A stretch of 64,000 nucleotides of DNA from Pseudomonas sputi (GTDB lineage Bacteria > Pseudomonadota > Gammaproteobacteria > Pseudomonadales > Pseudomonadaceae). Below the pieces are notes generated by a model. That model was given only the letters and a program-made list of their open reading frames with translations. It was not told the origin of the DNA and made no database searches. The stretch lies in NCBI RefSeq assembly GCF_021603585.1, contig NZ_BQHI01000010.1:114205-178204 (forward strand), written 5' to 3'. Positions 44,208-53,065 of the stretch are shown piece after piece. Both the position numbers and the translations under genes were made by a program. How positions within the stretch are numbered: position 1 is the stretch's first letter; every line of letters starts with the position of its first letter.

Positions 44208-45104
44208 GTGTCGATCATGATCACATCCTGCGACCATGCCTTGCGCCGCACTCGGGCAGCCCTTTGCGGGCTCCCGTCCCGTGCCGGGCTGGGACTCAAG
44301 AGCGAGCACTTCAGGGAAGTGCTCGATTCACGACCGGACATCGGTTTCTTTGAAGTCCACGCCGAAAACTACATGGTGGCCGGCGGCCCGTTTCATCACT
44401 TTCTGGGTTTGATTCGCGAGGCGTATCCGCTGTCGCTGCACGGCGTCGGGCTGTCCATCGGTGCCGAGGGCCCGCTGGATGTTCAGCACCTCAAACGTCT
44501 GGCGGCGCTGATCGAGCGCTATCAACCCCACTCCTTTTCCGAACACCTGGCCTGGTCGAGCCACGGCCCGGTGTTCCTCAATGATTTGCTGCCTCTGGCG
44601 TACGACACGCCGACGCTGAACCGCGTCTGCGACCACATCGACCAGGTGCAGAACACCCTCAAGCGTCCGATGCTGCTGGAGAACCCGGCAACCTATCTGG
44701 CGTTCCAGCGCTCGACCATCGACGAAGCGGATTTCATCCGTGAAGTCATCCGGCGCACTGGCTGCGGTCTGTTGCTGGACGTGAACAATATCTACGTCTC
44801 GTGCATCAACCATCAGCGCGATCCCCAGGCTTACCTCGACGCACTGCCGCTGCACGCGGTGGGCGAGATTCATCTGGCGGGTTTTGCTGAAGATTCCGAC
44901 AGCCTCGGTGATCGTCTGTTGATCGACGATCACGGCGCGCCAATCGATCAAGCGGTCTGGTCGCTGTACCGGCAAGCGCTGGAACGCATCGGCCCGGTGG
45001 CGACATTGATCGAACGGGACAATCAGGTGCCGGCCTTCAGCGTGCTGTTGGCAGAAGCGCAACAAGCCGATGAACTGTTGCTGTGCGCGGGAGGTCGGCC
45101 ATGA
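44208..45104 (+). CDS. bufB: DUF692 multinuclear non-heme iron enzyme (MNIO), bufferin maturase
   Basis: This 298-residue TIM-barrel protein of the MbnB/DUF692 family has conserved metal-binding positions in [41 protein letters not shown] and GEIHLAGF, followed by IDDHGAP and LIERDN. Such enzymes use two or three iron ions to convert Cys to thiooxazole or oxazolone groups in a partner peptide, here BufA. I prefer GTG at 44208 because gggag lies 8 bases upstream; ATG at 44217 is possible but 17 bases away. It overlaps bufC by 4 bases. Confidence 0.88.
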   Translation: MSIMITSCDHALRRTRAALCGLPSRAGLGLKSEHFREVLDSRPDIGFFEVHAENYMVAGGPFHHFLGLIREAYPLSLHGVGLSIGAEGPLDVQHLKRLAALIERYQPHSFSEHLAWSSHGPVFLNDLLPLAYDTPTLNRVCDHIDQVQNTLKRPMLLENPATYLAFQRSTIDEADFIREVIRRTGCGLLLDVNNIYVSCINHQRDPQAYLDALPLHAVGEIHLAGFAEDSDSLGDRLLIDDHGAPIDQAVWSLYRQALERIGPVATLIERDNQVPAFSVLLAEAQQADELLLCAGGRP

Positions 45105-45859
45105 GCACGCAAGCCGCGTTCAGCGCCGCATTGCTCGATATCGACCGGCCCTGCCCCGACGGTTTGTGCAGCGCCAACGGCGCCGATCCGGCCAGCCGTT
45201 TCGCGGTGTACCGCAACAACGTGCAGGGTTCGTTGATCAACGCTTTAGCCGACAGCTATCCCGTGGTGATGCAGTTGGTGGGTGACGAATTCTTCCGGGC
45301 CATGGCCGGAGTTTTCGTGCAAAGCCATCCGCCACTCAGTCCGTTGATGAGCGACTACGGCCGTGAGCTGGCGGACTTCATCAGCGGATTCGAACCTGTC
45401 GCGAGCGTTCCCTATCTGGCCGACGTCGCGAGGCTGGAACGCTTGCGCACGCAGGCCTACCACGCTGCCGATGCGTTGCCTCTGAGTCAGGAGCGGATCG
45501 CTGCCGTATTCGCAGATGCCGATGCGCTGAACGAACTGCACATCGGTCTGCATCCTTCGCTGTATCTGCTCGATTCAAACTTCCCCGTGGTGGACATCTG
45601 GGCCGCGCATCAGCACGACGCCACGCTGGCCGGAGTCGATCTTCATCACGCTCAACACGCGTTGATCCTGCGCAATGGGCTGGAGGTCGAGGTGTTCGCC
45701 GTGGAGCGCGGCGCCAGCCAGTTCATTCGCCAGCTCAAGGCCGGTCTGTCACTGACCCGGGCGCTGGAATCCGCCGAGGCCTTTGACCTCAGTCAGACCC
45801 TCGCCCTGCTCATCAGCCGCCAAGTCATCATCAATTTCCACCCGAAGGTGTCGTCATGA
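45101..45859 (+). CDS. bufC: DUF2063 partner protein of the MNIO enzyme
   Basis: This 252-residue protein has the N-terminal DUF2063 helical DNA-binding-like domain (about residues 3-95: [19 protein letters not shown], then [23 protein letters not shown], cut here as separate pieces) and a less conserved C-terminal half. In studied systems the DUF2063 partner presents the precursor peptide to the DUF692 enzyme, like MbnC for MbnB. It starts inside the bufB stop and ends inside the bufD start, so it is tightly coupled to both. Confidence 0.87.
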   Translation: MSTQAAFSAALLDIDRPCPDGLCSANGADPASRFAVYRNNVQGSLINALADSYPVVMQLVGDEFFRAMAGVFVQSHPPLSPLMSDYGRELADFISGFEPVASVPYLADVARLERLRTQAYHAADALPLSQERIAAVFADADALNELHIGLHPSLYLLDSNFPVVDIWAAHQHDATLAGVDLHHAQHALILRNGLEVEVFAVERGASQFIRQLKAGLSLTRALESAEAFDLSQTLALLISRQVIINFHPKVSS

Positions 45860-46371
45860 ACAGTTTCGTTACTCGCGCCATCGCGCTGCTGGAAAAAACC
45901 CCTCACAGCCTGATCGCCTTCATCGCGCGTTTTTCCATCGCAGCCGTATTCTGGAAGTCCGGGCAGACCAAGGTCGAAGGGCTGGCCGTCGACCTGATCG
46001 ATGGCACCTTCGAGTTCGGCTGGCCGCGTCTGGCCGACTCGACGATTCCGCTCTTCAAGAGCGAATACCAAGTACCGCTGCTGTCACCGGAAATCGCTGC
46101 GCATCTGGCGGCGTTTGCCGAGCATTTCTTCCCGATTCTGATCCTGATCGGCTTCGCCACACGTTTTTCGGCGCTGGCATTGCTGGGCATGACCCTGACC
46201 ATTCAACTGTTCGTGTATCCGGATGCCTACCCGACCCACGGCACCTGGATGGCGGTGTTGCTGTACCTGATGGCGACCGGACCGGGCAAAGTGTCGATCG
46301 ATCACCTGATCGCCCGGCACTACAACCGGTCCAGCGCTTCGCCGCTGAGTTTGAACCAGCCGATCAAATAA
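45856..46371 (+). CDS. bufD: DoxX-family membrane protein
   Basis: This 171-residue protein has four predicted membrane helices (about 18-35, 85-105, 108-126 and 130-150), with the DoxX features RFSIAAVFWKSGQTKVEGL and AEHFFPILILIGFATRFSALALLG. It is the last gene of bufABCD and starts within the bufC stop (ATGA). Its role in the bufferin system is unknown; DoxX proteins are often linked to thiol or quinone redox chemistry. The last 52 bases overlap the convergent LysR gene. Confidence 0.86.
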   Translation: MNSFVTRAIALLEKTPHSLIAFIARFSIAAVFWKSGQTKVEGLAVDLIDGTFEFGWPRLADSTIPLFKSEYQVPLLSPEIAAHLAAFAEHFFPILILIGFATRFSALALLGMTLTIQLFVYPDAYPTHGTWMAVLLYLMATGPGKVSIDHLIARHYNRSSASPLSLNQPIK

Positions 46372-47228
46372 TCCGCCAGTACCTGAGTGCGTTTCGGTAG
46401 CCCGCCCTGATACGGGTGCACCAGGTACATCGGCATGCGTCGGGTCTGAAAATCGCGAAGGAGCCAGCGCAATCGGCCATCAGCCAATTCCGCCTGCAGC
46501 AGATAGGACGGCAGGCGAGCGATCCCGGCGCCGGCCAGTGCGGCTTTCTTCAACAGGTTGTAGTGATTGCTGGCGAACGGCCCCGACACCCTTACCCGCA
46601 GCAGTTCGTGCTGCTGGTGATAGAGCCACTCCTCGCGACCGCTGTAATGACTGTTGAGCAGGCAGCGATGTTCGGCCAGTGCCTGCGGCGTCAGCGGTTC
46701 GCCAAAACGTTGCAGATACACAGGGCTGGCGCAGGTCATTTCCTGCCAGGCCAGCAGCGGTCTGGCCACCAGTCGCTCGTCATTGGCGACCTCGGTGCGG
46801 ATCGCCAGATCGAAGCCGTCGCGGGACAGGTCGCGGTAGCTGTTGTTCAGCTCCAGTTCGATCTGCACTTCGGGGTATTTCCGGGAAAAATCCAGCAGCA
46901 GTCCGTCGAAGAAGGTTTCCCCCAGCGACACCGGAACCGTCATACGCACGGGACCTGCCATGTCGTCCTTCAATCGCGCCAATGCCTGACGCGCTTTTTC
47001 GACCTGGACGACAAGCGCCTGAGCCTGCGGTAACAGCGCCGCACCGGCCGCCGTCAGGCTCAGCCGGCGCGTGGTGCGTTGCAGCAACACCACAGAAAAC
47101 CGCGCCTCCAGCTGACTGATGCGCTTGGACAACTGTCCCTTGCTGCACCCCAGTTGCTGCGCCGCCAAGGTAAAACTGCCGGCCTCGATCAACACCGCGA
47201 ACGCCGCCAGATCATCCATCTCGCTCAT
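46320..47228 (-). CDS. LysR-family transcriptional regulator
   Basis: This 302-residue regulator has an N-terminal winged helix-turn-helix (FAVLIEAGSFTLAAQQLGCS, then KGQLSKRISQLEARF, residues 8-45) and a substrate-binding domain of the CrgA/YafC type (RMTVPVSLGETFFDGLLLDF at about 95-115). The start at 47228 is MSEMDDLAAF with ggaaac upstream; a further in-frame ATG lies at 47219. It is divergent from a short-chain dehydrogenase with a 103-base gap, the usual arrangement for a LysR protein and its target. Its 3' end overlaps bufD by 52 bases. Confidence 0.88.
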   Translation of the reverse strand: MSEMDDLAAFAVLIEAGSFTLAAQQLGCSKGQLSKRISQLEARFSVVLLQRTTRRLSLTAAGAALLPQAQALVVQVEKARQALARLKDDMAGPVRMTVPVSLGETFFDGLLLDFSRKYPEVQIELELNNSYRDLSRDGFDLAIRTEVANDERLVARPLLAWQEMTCASPVYLQRFGEPLTPQALAEHRCLLNSHYSGREEWLYHQQHELLRVRVSGPFASNHYNLLKKAALAGAGIARLPSYLLQAELADGRLRWLLRDFQTRRMPMYLVHPYQGGLPKRTQVLADYLIGWFKLSGEALDRL

Positions 47229-47331
47229 GGATTGTTTCCATTTGAAAACCAAAGGTTGCCCATTAGCGCGCTTATCAGCGGAAAAAACCACTCTAGACTG
47301 CAACCTCGTTCAATCACTTGAGGCAATCACG

Positions 47332-47931
47332 ATGAAAATTCTGTTGATCGGCGCCGGCGGCACCATCGGTTCGGCGGTGGACAAAGAGCTGTCGCAGCGT
47401 CATGAAGTCATTCGTATCGGTCGCAGCAGCGGCGATTTCCAGGTGGATATCAGCGACAGCGCATCGATCCGCAAGCTGTTCGAACAGACCGGCAAGTTCG
47501 ACGCCCTGGTCTGCGCCGCCGGCAACGTCACCTTCGCCCCGCTGGGTGACATGACCGAAGACAGCTTCGCCCTTGGGCTGAAAGACAAGTTGATGGGCCA
47601 GGTCAATCTACTGCTGATCGGCCGTGAATTCGCCAACGACGGCGCCTCGTTCACCTTCACCTCCGGCGTGCTCAGCCACGACCCGATCCGCAGCGGTGCC
47701 TCGGCTGCACTGGTCAACGGCGCACTCGACAGCTTCGTGCGTGCCGCCGCCATCGAACTGCCACGCGGTCTGCGCGTGAATTCGATCAGCCCGACCGTGC
47801 TGGTGGAGGCCATGGGCAGCTACGCCCCGTACTTTCGTGGCTACAAGCCGGTTCCTGCGGCGGATGTGGCATTGGCCTACGCCAAGAGTGTCGAAGGCTT
47901 GCAGACAGGTCAGACGTTTCACGTGGGCTAA
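47332..47931 (+). CDS. Short-chain dehydrogenase/reductase
   Basis: This 199-residue protein is a short SDR. The cofactor-binding glycine motif is GAGGTIGSAV (residues 7-16), CAAGNV fills the NNAG position, FTFTSG carries the Ser, and the active-site Tyr-x-x-x-Lys is not visible in its usual place (SAALVNGALDS follows the Ser segment instead). This atypical form lacking YxxxK is common in the YbbO-like short SDRs next to LysR genes. It is probably controlled by the divergent LysR protein. The substrate is unknown. Confidence 0.85.
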   Translation: MKILLIGAGGTIGSAVDKELSQRHEVIRIGRSSGDFQVDISDSASIRKLFEQTGKFDALVCAAGNVTFAPLGDMTEDSFALGLKDKLMGQVNLLLIGREFANDGASFTFTSGVLSHDPIRSGASAALVNGALDSFVRAAAIELPRGLRVNSISPTVLVEAMGSYAPYFRGYKPVPAADVALAYAKSVEGLQTGQTFHVG

Positions 47932-47990
47932 ACCCTTGTGATGAACGGTCAGCCTGCGTAACGTGGCGGCACTTGTCTGGAGAGCCAAAG

Positions 47991-48644
47991 ATGCGTGTTG
48001 CCCGTTCCCTGATCGTTGTTGCCCTGCTCCCGTTGTTTGCCGCGTGCCAGTTGTTCGATGGCGCGCGGGAAAGCGCCTCCCACGTCGGCCAGACGCGAAT
48101 GCAGGGGCAACTGACCGCTGCCGACGGCAAACTGGTGTTCCAGGCCTGTGGCGAGCAGCGCCAGTACGTGGTCAACGATATCGGCGGCACCAGCGTCCTG
48201 CAGGAGGCCGCCACCCTTGCCGATGAGCAGGGCAAGCTGTTCGCCGACGTGCGCGGGAAGATCGCCGGCGACCGCCTCGACCTGACCCGGCTCTATCGTG
48301 TCGAACGCTCCGGCACAGCCTGCGACGATCCCAACTTCAAGCAGTTGATCCTGCGCGCCGCCGGCCATGGCCCGGAATGGAACGTCAAGGTCAGCGGCAA
48401 GGGCCTGGTCATCGACCGCGAAGGCCAGCCGCCGCTCGCCGTCCCCTACGTCGAAGAACAACTGGGCGATGGCCGCTTCAACCTCAGCAGCGAAGCCAAC
48501 AACCAGCGCATCGAGCTGTGGGTGGCGCCGCAGCGCTGCGTCGACAGCAGCACCGGCAGCGTGCAGCACATGAGCGCCGAGTTGCGCATCGACGGCCAGG
48601 TGCAGCGTGGTTGTGGGTATTTCGGCGGTTCGCGTAACGACTGA
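47991..48644 (+). CDS. Lipoprotein of COG3650 type
   Basis: This 217-residue protein begins MRVARSLIVVALLPLFAACQ, a type II signal peptide with lipobox FAAC at Cys20 or so, and has ggaga upstream of the start. Residues 40-110 and 115-215 look like two beta-rich halves. Cysteines in FQACGEQ, GTACDDP, PQRCVDS and RGCGYF could form disulfides. It resembles the COG3650 'membrane/lipoprotein' family from memory (heat-resistance HslJ/META-like C-terminal part). Function is unknown. It is a single gene with a 59-base upstream gap. Confidence 0.75.
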   Translation: MRVARSLIVVALLPLFAACQLFDGARESASHVGQTRMQGQLTAADGKLVFQACGEQRQYVVNDIGGTSVLQEAATLADEQGKLFADVRGKIAGDRLDLTRLYRVERSGTACDDPNFKQLILRAAGHGPEWNVKVSGKGLVIDREGQPPLAVPYVEEQLGDGRFNLSSEANNQRIELWVAPQRCVDSSTGSVQHMSAELRIDGQVQRGCGYFGGSRND

Positions 48645-48679
48645 TCGTTTTACCCTCACGGGATCCGGCCGATGCGGCT

Positions 48680-48685
48680 TATAAT
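48680..48685 (+). promoter_or_regulatory. Possible -10 box before the flavoprotein gene
   Basis: TATAAT lies 55 bases before the flavoprotein ATG. No good -35 box is present 16-18 bases further upstream, so the call is weak. Confidence 0.3.
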
Positions 48686-48739
48686 CGCCGCCTTCAAACG
48701 CCCTGGCGCAGTTGTGCGCCCCGCGAACCGGATCCTGTC

Positions 48740-50353
48740 ATGTTACGAATCACCGAACTCAAGCTGCCGATCGACCATCCCGACGAAGACCTGCGCGCTG
48801 CCATCGTGCAACGCCTGGGCATTGCCAGCGATGACCTGCTCGATTTCACCTTGTTCAAGCGCAGCTACGATGCGCGCAAAAAGTCCTCCGAGCTGTGCTT
48901 CATCTACACCATTGACCTCGAAGTGCGCGACGAGGCCAAGGTGCTGGGCAAGTTCACCGACGACCGTAACGTCAACGTGGCGCCGGATGTCAGCTACAAA
49001 TTCGTCGGCCAGGCGCCGAGCGACCTGAGCCAGCGCCCGATCGTGGTCGGTTTCGGCCCGTGCGGTATCTTTGCCGGCCTGTTGCTGGCGCAGATGGGCT
49101 TCAAGCCGATCATCCTCGAACGCGGCACCGAAGTGCGCCAGCGCACCAAGGACACCTGGGGCCTGTGGCGCAAAAGCGTGCTCAACCCCGAGTCCAACGT
49201 GCAGTTCGGTGAAGGCGGCGCGGGCACGTTCTCTGACGGCAAGCTGTACAGCCAGATCAAGGATCCGAAGTTCCTCGGCCGTAAAGTCCTGCACGAGTTC
49301 GTCAAGGCCGGTGCGCCGGAAGAAATCCTTTACGTCAGCAAGCCGCATATCGGCACGTTCCGTCTGACCGGCATGGTCGAGACCATGCGTGAAGAGATCC
49401 GCGCTCTGGGCGGTGAAGTACGCTTCCAGGAGCGCGTCACCGACGTGCTGATCGAAGACGGTCAACTGGTCGGCGTCGAGCTGGCCAGCGGCGAAATCCT
49501 GCACTCCAGACACGTGATCCTGGCGCTGGGCCACAGTGCCCGCGATACGTTCCGCATGCTCCACAGCCGTGGCGTGTTCATGGAAGCCAAGCCGTTCTCG
49601 GTGGGTTTCCGCATCGAGCACCCGCAATCGCTGATCGACCGCGCACGCCTTGGCAAATACGCCGGCCACCCCAAATTGGGCGCCGCCGACTACAAGCTGG
49701 TGCACCACGCCAGGAACGGCCGTTCGGTCTACAGCTTCTGCATGTGCCCGGGCGGTACCGTGGTGGCGGCGACCTCCGAGCCGAACCGCGTGGTCACCAA
49801 CGGCATGAGCCAGTACTCGCGTAACGAACGCAACGCCAACTCCGGCATCGTCGTTGGCATCACTCCGGAAGTCGACTATCCGGGCGGCCCGTTGGCGGGG
49901 ATCGAGTTGCAAGAGCGTCTGGAATCCCACGCCTTCATCCTCGGCGGCAGCGACTACAAGGCGCCGGCGCAACTGGTCGGCGACTTCATCAATGGCACGC
50001 CGTCGACCGAGCTGGGTGAAGTCGAACCCTCGTACAAACCGGGCGTGGCACTGGGCGATCTGGCCCTGGCCCTGCCGGATTTCGCCATCGAAGCGATTCG
50101 CGAAGCACTGCCGGCGTTCGAGAAGCAAATTCGCGGTTATTCGCTGCATGATGCAGTGCTGACCGGGATCGAGACCCGCACCTCGTCGCCGCTGCGCATC
50201 ACGCGTAACGAGGCGCTGCAGAGCATGAACGTCAAAGGTCTGTTCCCGGCCGGTGAAGGCGCGGGGTATGCGGGCGGGATTCTGTCGGCGGGTGTTGACG
50301 GGATTCGTATCGCGGAAGCCGTGGCGCGTGACATTCTCGGTCTGAAAGACTGA
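48740..50353 (+). CDS. FAD-dependent oxidoreductase (COG2509-type)
   Basis: This 537-residue cytoplasmic flavoprotein has an N-terminal domain of about 85 residues (LKLPIDHPDEDLRAAIVQRL), then the FAD-binding dinucleotide fold VVGFGPCGIFAGLLLAQMG near residues 95-113, GEGGAGTFSDGKLY, a second glycine motif and a C-terminal GEGAGYAGGILSAGVDGI. It belongs to the uncharacterised FAD-dependent dehydrogenase group related to YhiN/geranylgeranyl reductase-like proteins. The substrate is unknown. It is a single gene ending at a symmetrical terminator. Confidence 0.86.
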   Translation: MLRITELKLPIDHPDEDLRAAIVQRLGIASDDLLDFTLFKRSYDARKKSSELCFIYTIDLEVRDEAKVLGKFTDDRNVNVAPDVSYKFVGQAPSDLSQRPIVVGFGPCGIFAGLLLAQMGFKPIILERGTEVRQRTKDTWGLWRKSVLNPESNVQFGEGGAGTFSDGKLYSQIKDPKFLGRKVLHEFVKAGAPEEILYVSKPHIGTFRLTGMVETMREEIRALGGEVRFQERVTDVLIEDGQLVGVELASGEILHSRHVILALGHSARDTFRMLHSRGVFMEAKPFSVGFRIEHPQSLIDRARLGKYAGHPKLGAADYKLVHHARNGRSVYSFCMCPGGTVVAATSEPNRVVTNGMSQYSRNERNANSGIVVGITPEVDYPGGPLAGIELQERLESHAFILGGSDYKAPAQLVGDFINGTPSTELGEVEPSYKPGVALGDLALALPDFAIEAIREALPAFEKQIRGYSLHDAVLTGIETRTSSPLRITRNEALQSMNVKGLFPAGEGAGYAGGILSAGVDGIRIAEAVARDILGLKD

Positions 50354-50379
50354 TCTGCACGACCTGAAACACTGTAAAA

Positions 50380-50414
50380 GACTGAGGGAGCGAATTCGCT
50401 CCCTCAGTCGTTTT
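50380..50414. terminator. Bidirectional terminator between convergent genes
   Basis: A perfect palindrome with 15-base arms (gactgagggagcgaa / ttcgctccctcagtc) has A-rich sequence on its left and gtttt on its right. It lies between the flavoprotein (plus) and cysteine-synthase-like (minus) genes. Confidence 0.88.
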
Positions 50415-50419
50415 CGGCG

Positions 50420-51514
50420 TCAGATATTGGCGCGCAGAACCGAGGCCGGCAGCGCCTCACCCTGCTCGGCACTCGCGGCCACGGCCGTCATCAATCCATC
50501 CAGCTCATAGCCCTGCGCCTTGAGCCACGCCTGATCGTAATAAGTGTCCGCGTAACGCTCGCCGCCATCGCACAGAATCGCCACGATCGAGCCCGACTCC
50601 CCCGCGGCTTTCATCTGCTGCGCCGCCATCAGCGCGCCGATCAGGTTAGTCCCGCTCGACCCGCCCACATGCCGCCCCAACCGCTGCGCCAGGTAATGCA
50701 TGGCCGCCAGCGACAACGCATCCGGCACCTTGACCATCGCATCGATCACCTTGGGCAGGAACGACGCTTCCACCCGTGGCCGGCCGATGCCTTCGATGCG
50801 CGAACCGTGGTCCAGACGCAGGCTGGCGTCGCCGGTCTGGTAGTAGTCGAAGAACACCGAACGTTCGGCATCGGCGCACAGCACGCGGGTGCAGTGCTGG
50901 CGATAACGCACGTAACGACCGAGAGTCGCGGTGGTGCCGCCGGTGCCGGGGCTGGAAATCAGCCAGGCCGGGCATGGGTGCTGCTCGTAACGCATCTGCT
51001 GAAAGATCGACTCGGCGATGTTGTTGTTCGCCCGCCAGTCGGTGGCGCGTTCGGCATAGGTGAACTGGTCGATGAAGTGACCGTCGTGTTCCCGGGCCAG
51101 GCGTTCGGATTCGGCGTAGATCTGCGTGGGATCGTCCACCAGATGACTCTGGCCACCGTAAAACGCAATCTGTGCAATCTTTTCCCTGGAGGTGGTCGCC
51201 GGCATCACCGCAATGAACGGCAGGCCGAGCATCCGCGCGAAATACGCTTCGGAAATCGCCGTCGAACCGCTGGACGCCTCGATCACCGGTGCGCCGGGTT
51301 TGAGCCAGCCATTACACAAGGCGTAGAGAAACAGCGAACGGGCCAGCCGATGTTTGAGGCTGCCGGTCGGGTGGCTGGATTCATCCTTGAAATACAACTC
51401 GATGCCCGGAAAACCCGGCAGCGGCAAGGGGATCAGGTGGGTGTCGGCGCTGCGCTGGAAGTCCGCTTCGATGATCCGGATGGCTTCGCGGGCCCACTGT
51501 CGGTTGTCGCTCAT
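50420..51514 (-). CDS. PLP-dependent cysteine synthase-family protein
   Basis: This 364-residue fold-type II PLP enzyme has its Schiff-base lysine at K54 in [13 protein letters not shown], an asparagine-equivalent loop [12 protein letters not shown], and the phosphate-binding glycine loop [15 protein letters not shown]. It is longer than CysK (about 310-320) and lacks the classic PTGNTG substrate loop, which reads EASSGST. That places it in a divergent subgroup of unknown substrate (cysteine/cysteate or threonine-like). The start at 51514 ([10 protein letters not shown]) is preferred over ATG at 51568, though its ribosome site is weak. Confidence 0.83.
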   Translation of the reverse strand: MSDNRQWAREAIRIIEADFQRSADTHLIPLPLPGFPGIELYFKDESSHPTGSLKHRLARSLFLYALCNGWLKPGAPVIEASSGSTAISEAYFARMLGLPFIAVMPATTSREKIAQIAFYGGQSHLVDDPTQIYAESERLAREHDGHFIDQFTYAERATDWRANNNIAESIFQQMRYEQHPCPAWLISSPGTGGTTATLGRYVRYRQHCTRVLCADAERSVFFDYYQTGDASLRLDHGSRIEGIGRPRVEASFLPKVIDAMVKVPDALSLAAMHYLAQRLGRHVGGSSGTNLIGALMAAQQMKAAGESGSIVAILCDGGERYADTYYDQAWLKAQGYELDGLMTAVAASAEQGEALPASVLRANI

Positions 51515-51674
51515 GACTGTTTGTTCTCGTGAATCGGGCAGAAGTGCCTTCAAAGGCTCAGCCCCCAAGCTTAGGAAAAAACCTGCAGCACCAACAGATA
51601 CAGCTGAGCTTCAATCCCTTGGGCAACTGCTAGGCTCTGCTGCATGTCGGCCTGGCGCTCTTGTAACCATATAT

Positions 51675-51740
51675 AACAAAAAAGAATATAACTTTTGTTT
51701 TAACAACTAACGGTACGGGTTAGGGTGTCCCACCTTTTGA
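51675..51740 (+). promoter_or_regulatory. Structured leader candidate upstream of nhaA
   Basis: An AT-rich hairpin (aacaaaa / ttttgtt, 51675-51699) is followed by ctaac-ggtacgg-gttag (51707-51723). The loop sequence ggt-ac-ggg can also pair with cccacc at 51729-51734, giving a pseudoknot-like alternative, and ggtg-tcc-cacc (51724-51734) is a third option. These mutually exclusive pairings lie 20-50 bases before the nhaA start. They resemble a cation-sensing leader, but I cannot match it to a known riboswitch consensus with certainty. Confidence 0.35.
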
Positions 51741-51761
51741 CTTTATCGATGGAGAGCGACC

Positions 51762-52946
51762 TTGCCTCTGCGTAGCACTTTCACGCGTTTCTTTCAGTTG
51801 GAAGCTGCCAGCGGTCTGTTACTGATCGCCGCGGCCATTCTGGCTCTAATCATCAACAACTCGCCGCTGTCGTGGTTGTACAGCGGCCTGCTCGACACCC
51901 CTGTGGTGGCGCAGATCGGCGCGTTGAAGATCGCCAAACCCTTGCTGCTGTGGATCAACGACGGCCTGATGGCGCTGTTCTTCCTGCTGATCGGCCTGGA
52001 AGTGAAGCGCGAAGTCCTCGACGGCCAGTTGTCGAAACCGTCGCAGATTGTCCTGCCCGGTGCGGCGGCGATCGGCGGCATGCTGGTGCCGGCACTGATC
52101 TACTGGTTCCTCAACCGCGACAACCCGGCCGCCCTCGACGGCTGGGCGATTCCGACCGCCACCGACATTGCCTTCGCCCTCGGTGTCTTGGCCTTGCTCG
52201 GCAAGCGGGTGCCGGTGTCGCTGAAGCTGTTTCTGATGACCCTGGCGATCATCGACGACCTCGGTGCCATCGTGATCATCGCCATCTTCTACTCCGGCGA
52301 ACTCTCGACCCTGTCGCTGGGCCTGGCGGCCGCGTGCATCGCAGCGCTGGTGGCGATGAACCGGCTCGGCGTGGTCAAGCTCGGGCCGTACATGATCATC
52401 GGTTTGATCCTCTGGGTCTGCGTACTCAAAAGCGGTGTCCACGCGACGCTGGCCGGCGTGACCCTGGCGTTCTGCATCCCGCTGCGCACGAAAAACGCCG
52501 AGCCTTCGCCGCTGTTGGCCCTCGAACACGCGCTGCACCCGTGGGTCGCCTACGGCATTCTGCCGCTGTTCGCCTTCGCCAACGCCGGCCTGTCGTTGAC
52601 CGGCGTGACCGCCGAAAGCTTCACCCACCACGTCCCGATGGGCATCGCCGTCGGCCTGCTGCTGGGCAAGACCCTCGGCGTGTTCGGCCTGACCTGGCTC
52701 GCCGTAAAAATCGGCATCGCCGCCCTGCCCCAGGGCGCCAACTGGGGTCAGGTGCTGGGCGTGGCGATTCTCTGCGGGATCGGCTTCACCATGAGCCTGT
52801 TTGTCGGCTCCCTCGCCTTTGTGCCGGGCTCCAGCGAATACGCCGGGATGGACCGGATGGGCATTCTCACCGGCTCGGTGTTTGCGGCATTGATCGGTTA
52901 TGCGGTGACATTGGCGGCAAGTAGAAAGAACACCGCGCTGCGATAG
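51762..52946 (+). CDS. nhaA: Na+/H+ antiporter NhaA
   Basis: This 394-residue inner-membrane antiporter has 12 helices and is close to E. coli NhaA (388). The key helix segments are [16 protein letters not shown] (with the Asp of helix IV), [19 protein letters not shown] (the twin Asp of helix V that bind Na+ or Li+), and the end [15 protein letters not shown] (helix XI). The start is TTG at 51762 with ggagag 6 bases upstream; no ATG fits. It exports sodium or lithium in exchange for protons. A structured leader may control it. Confidence 0.94.
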   Translation: MPLRSTFTRFFQLEAASGLLLIAAAILALIINNSPLSWLYSGLLDTPVVAQIGALKIAKPLLLWINDGLMALFFLLIGLEVKREVLDGQLSKPSQIVLPGAAAIGGMLVPALIYWFLNRDNPAALDGWAIPTATDIAFALGVLALLGKRVPVSLKLFLMTLAIIDDLGAIVIIAIFYSGELSTLSLGLAAACIAALVAMNRLGVVKLGPYMIIGLILWVCVLKSGVHATLAGVTLAFCIPLRTKNAEPSPLLALEHALHPWVAYGILPLFAFANAGLSLTGVTAESFTHHVPMGIAVGLLLGKTLGVFGLTWLAVKIGIAALPQGANWGQVLGVAILCGIGFTMSLFVGSLAFVPGSSEYAGMDRMGILTGSVFAALIGYAVTLAASRKNTALR

Positions 52947-53065
52947 CTGTAGCGAACAATCCTCACGTCTTTAGAGACGCATCCTACAGCCACGATTTTC
53001 CTGCTTCGTTAACTTCGTGCAGCCCCTTTCGAGGGGTTGTCGATGCATGAACGAAAGGACAATCA

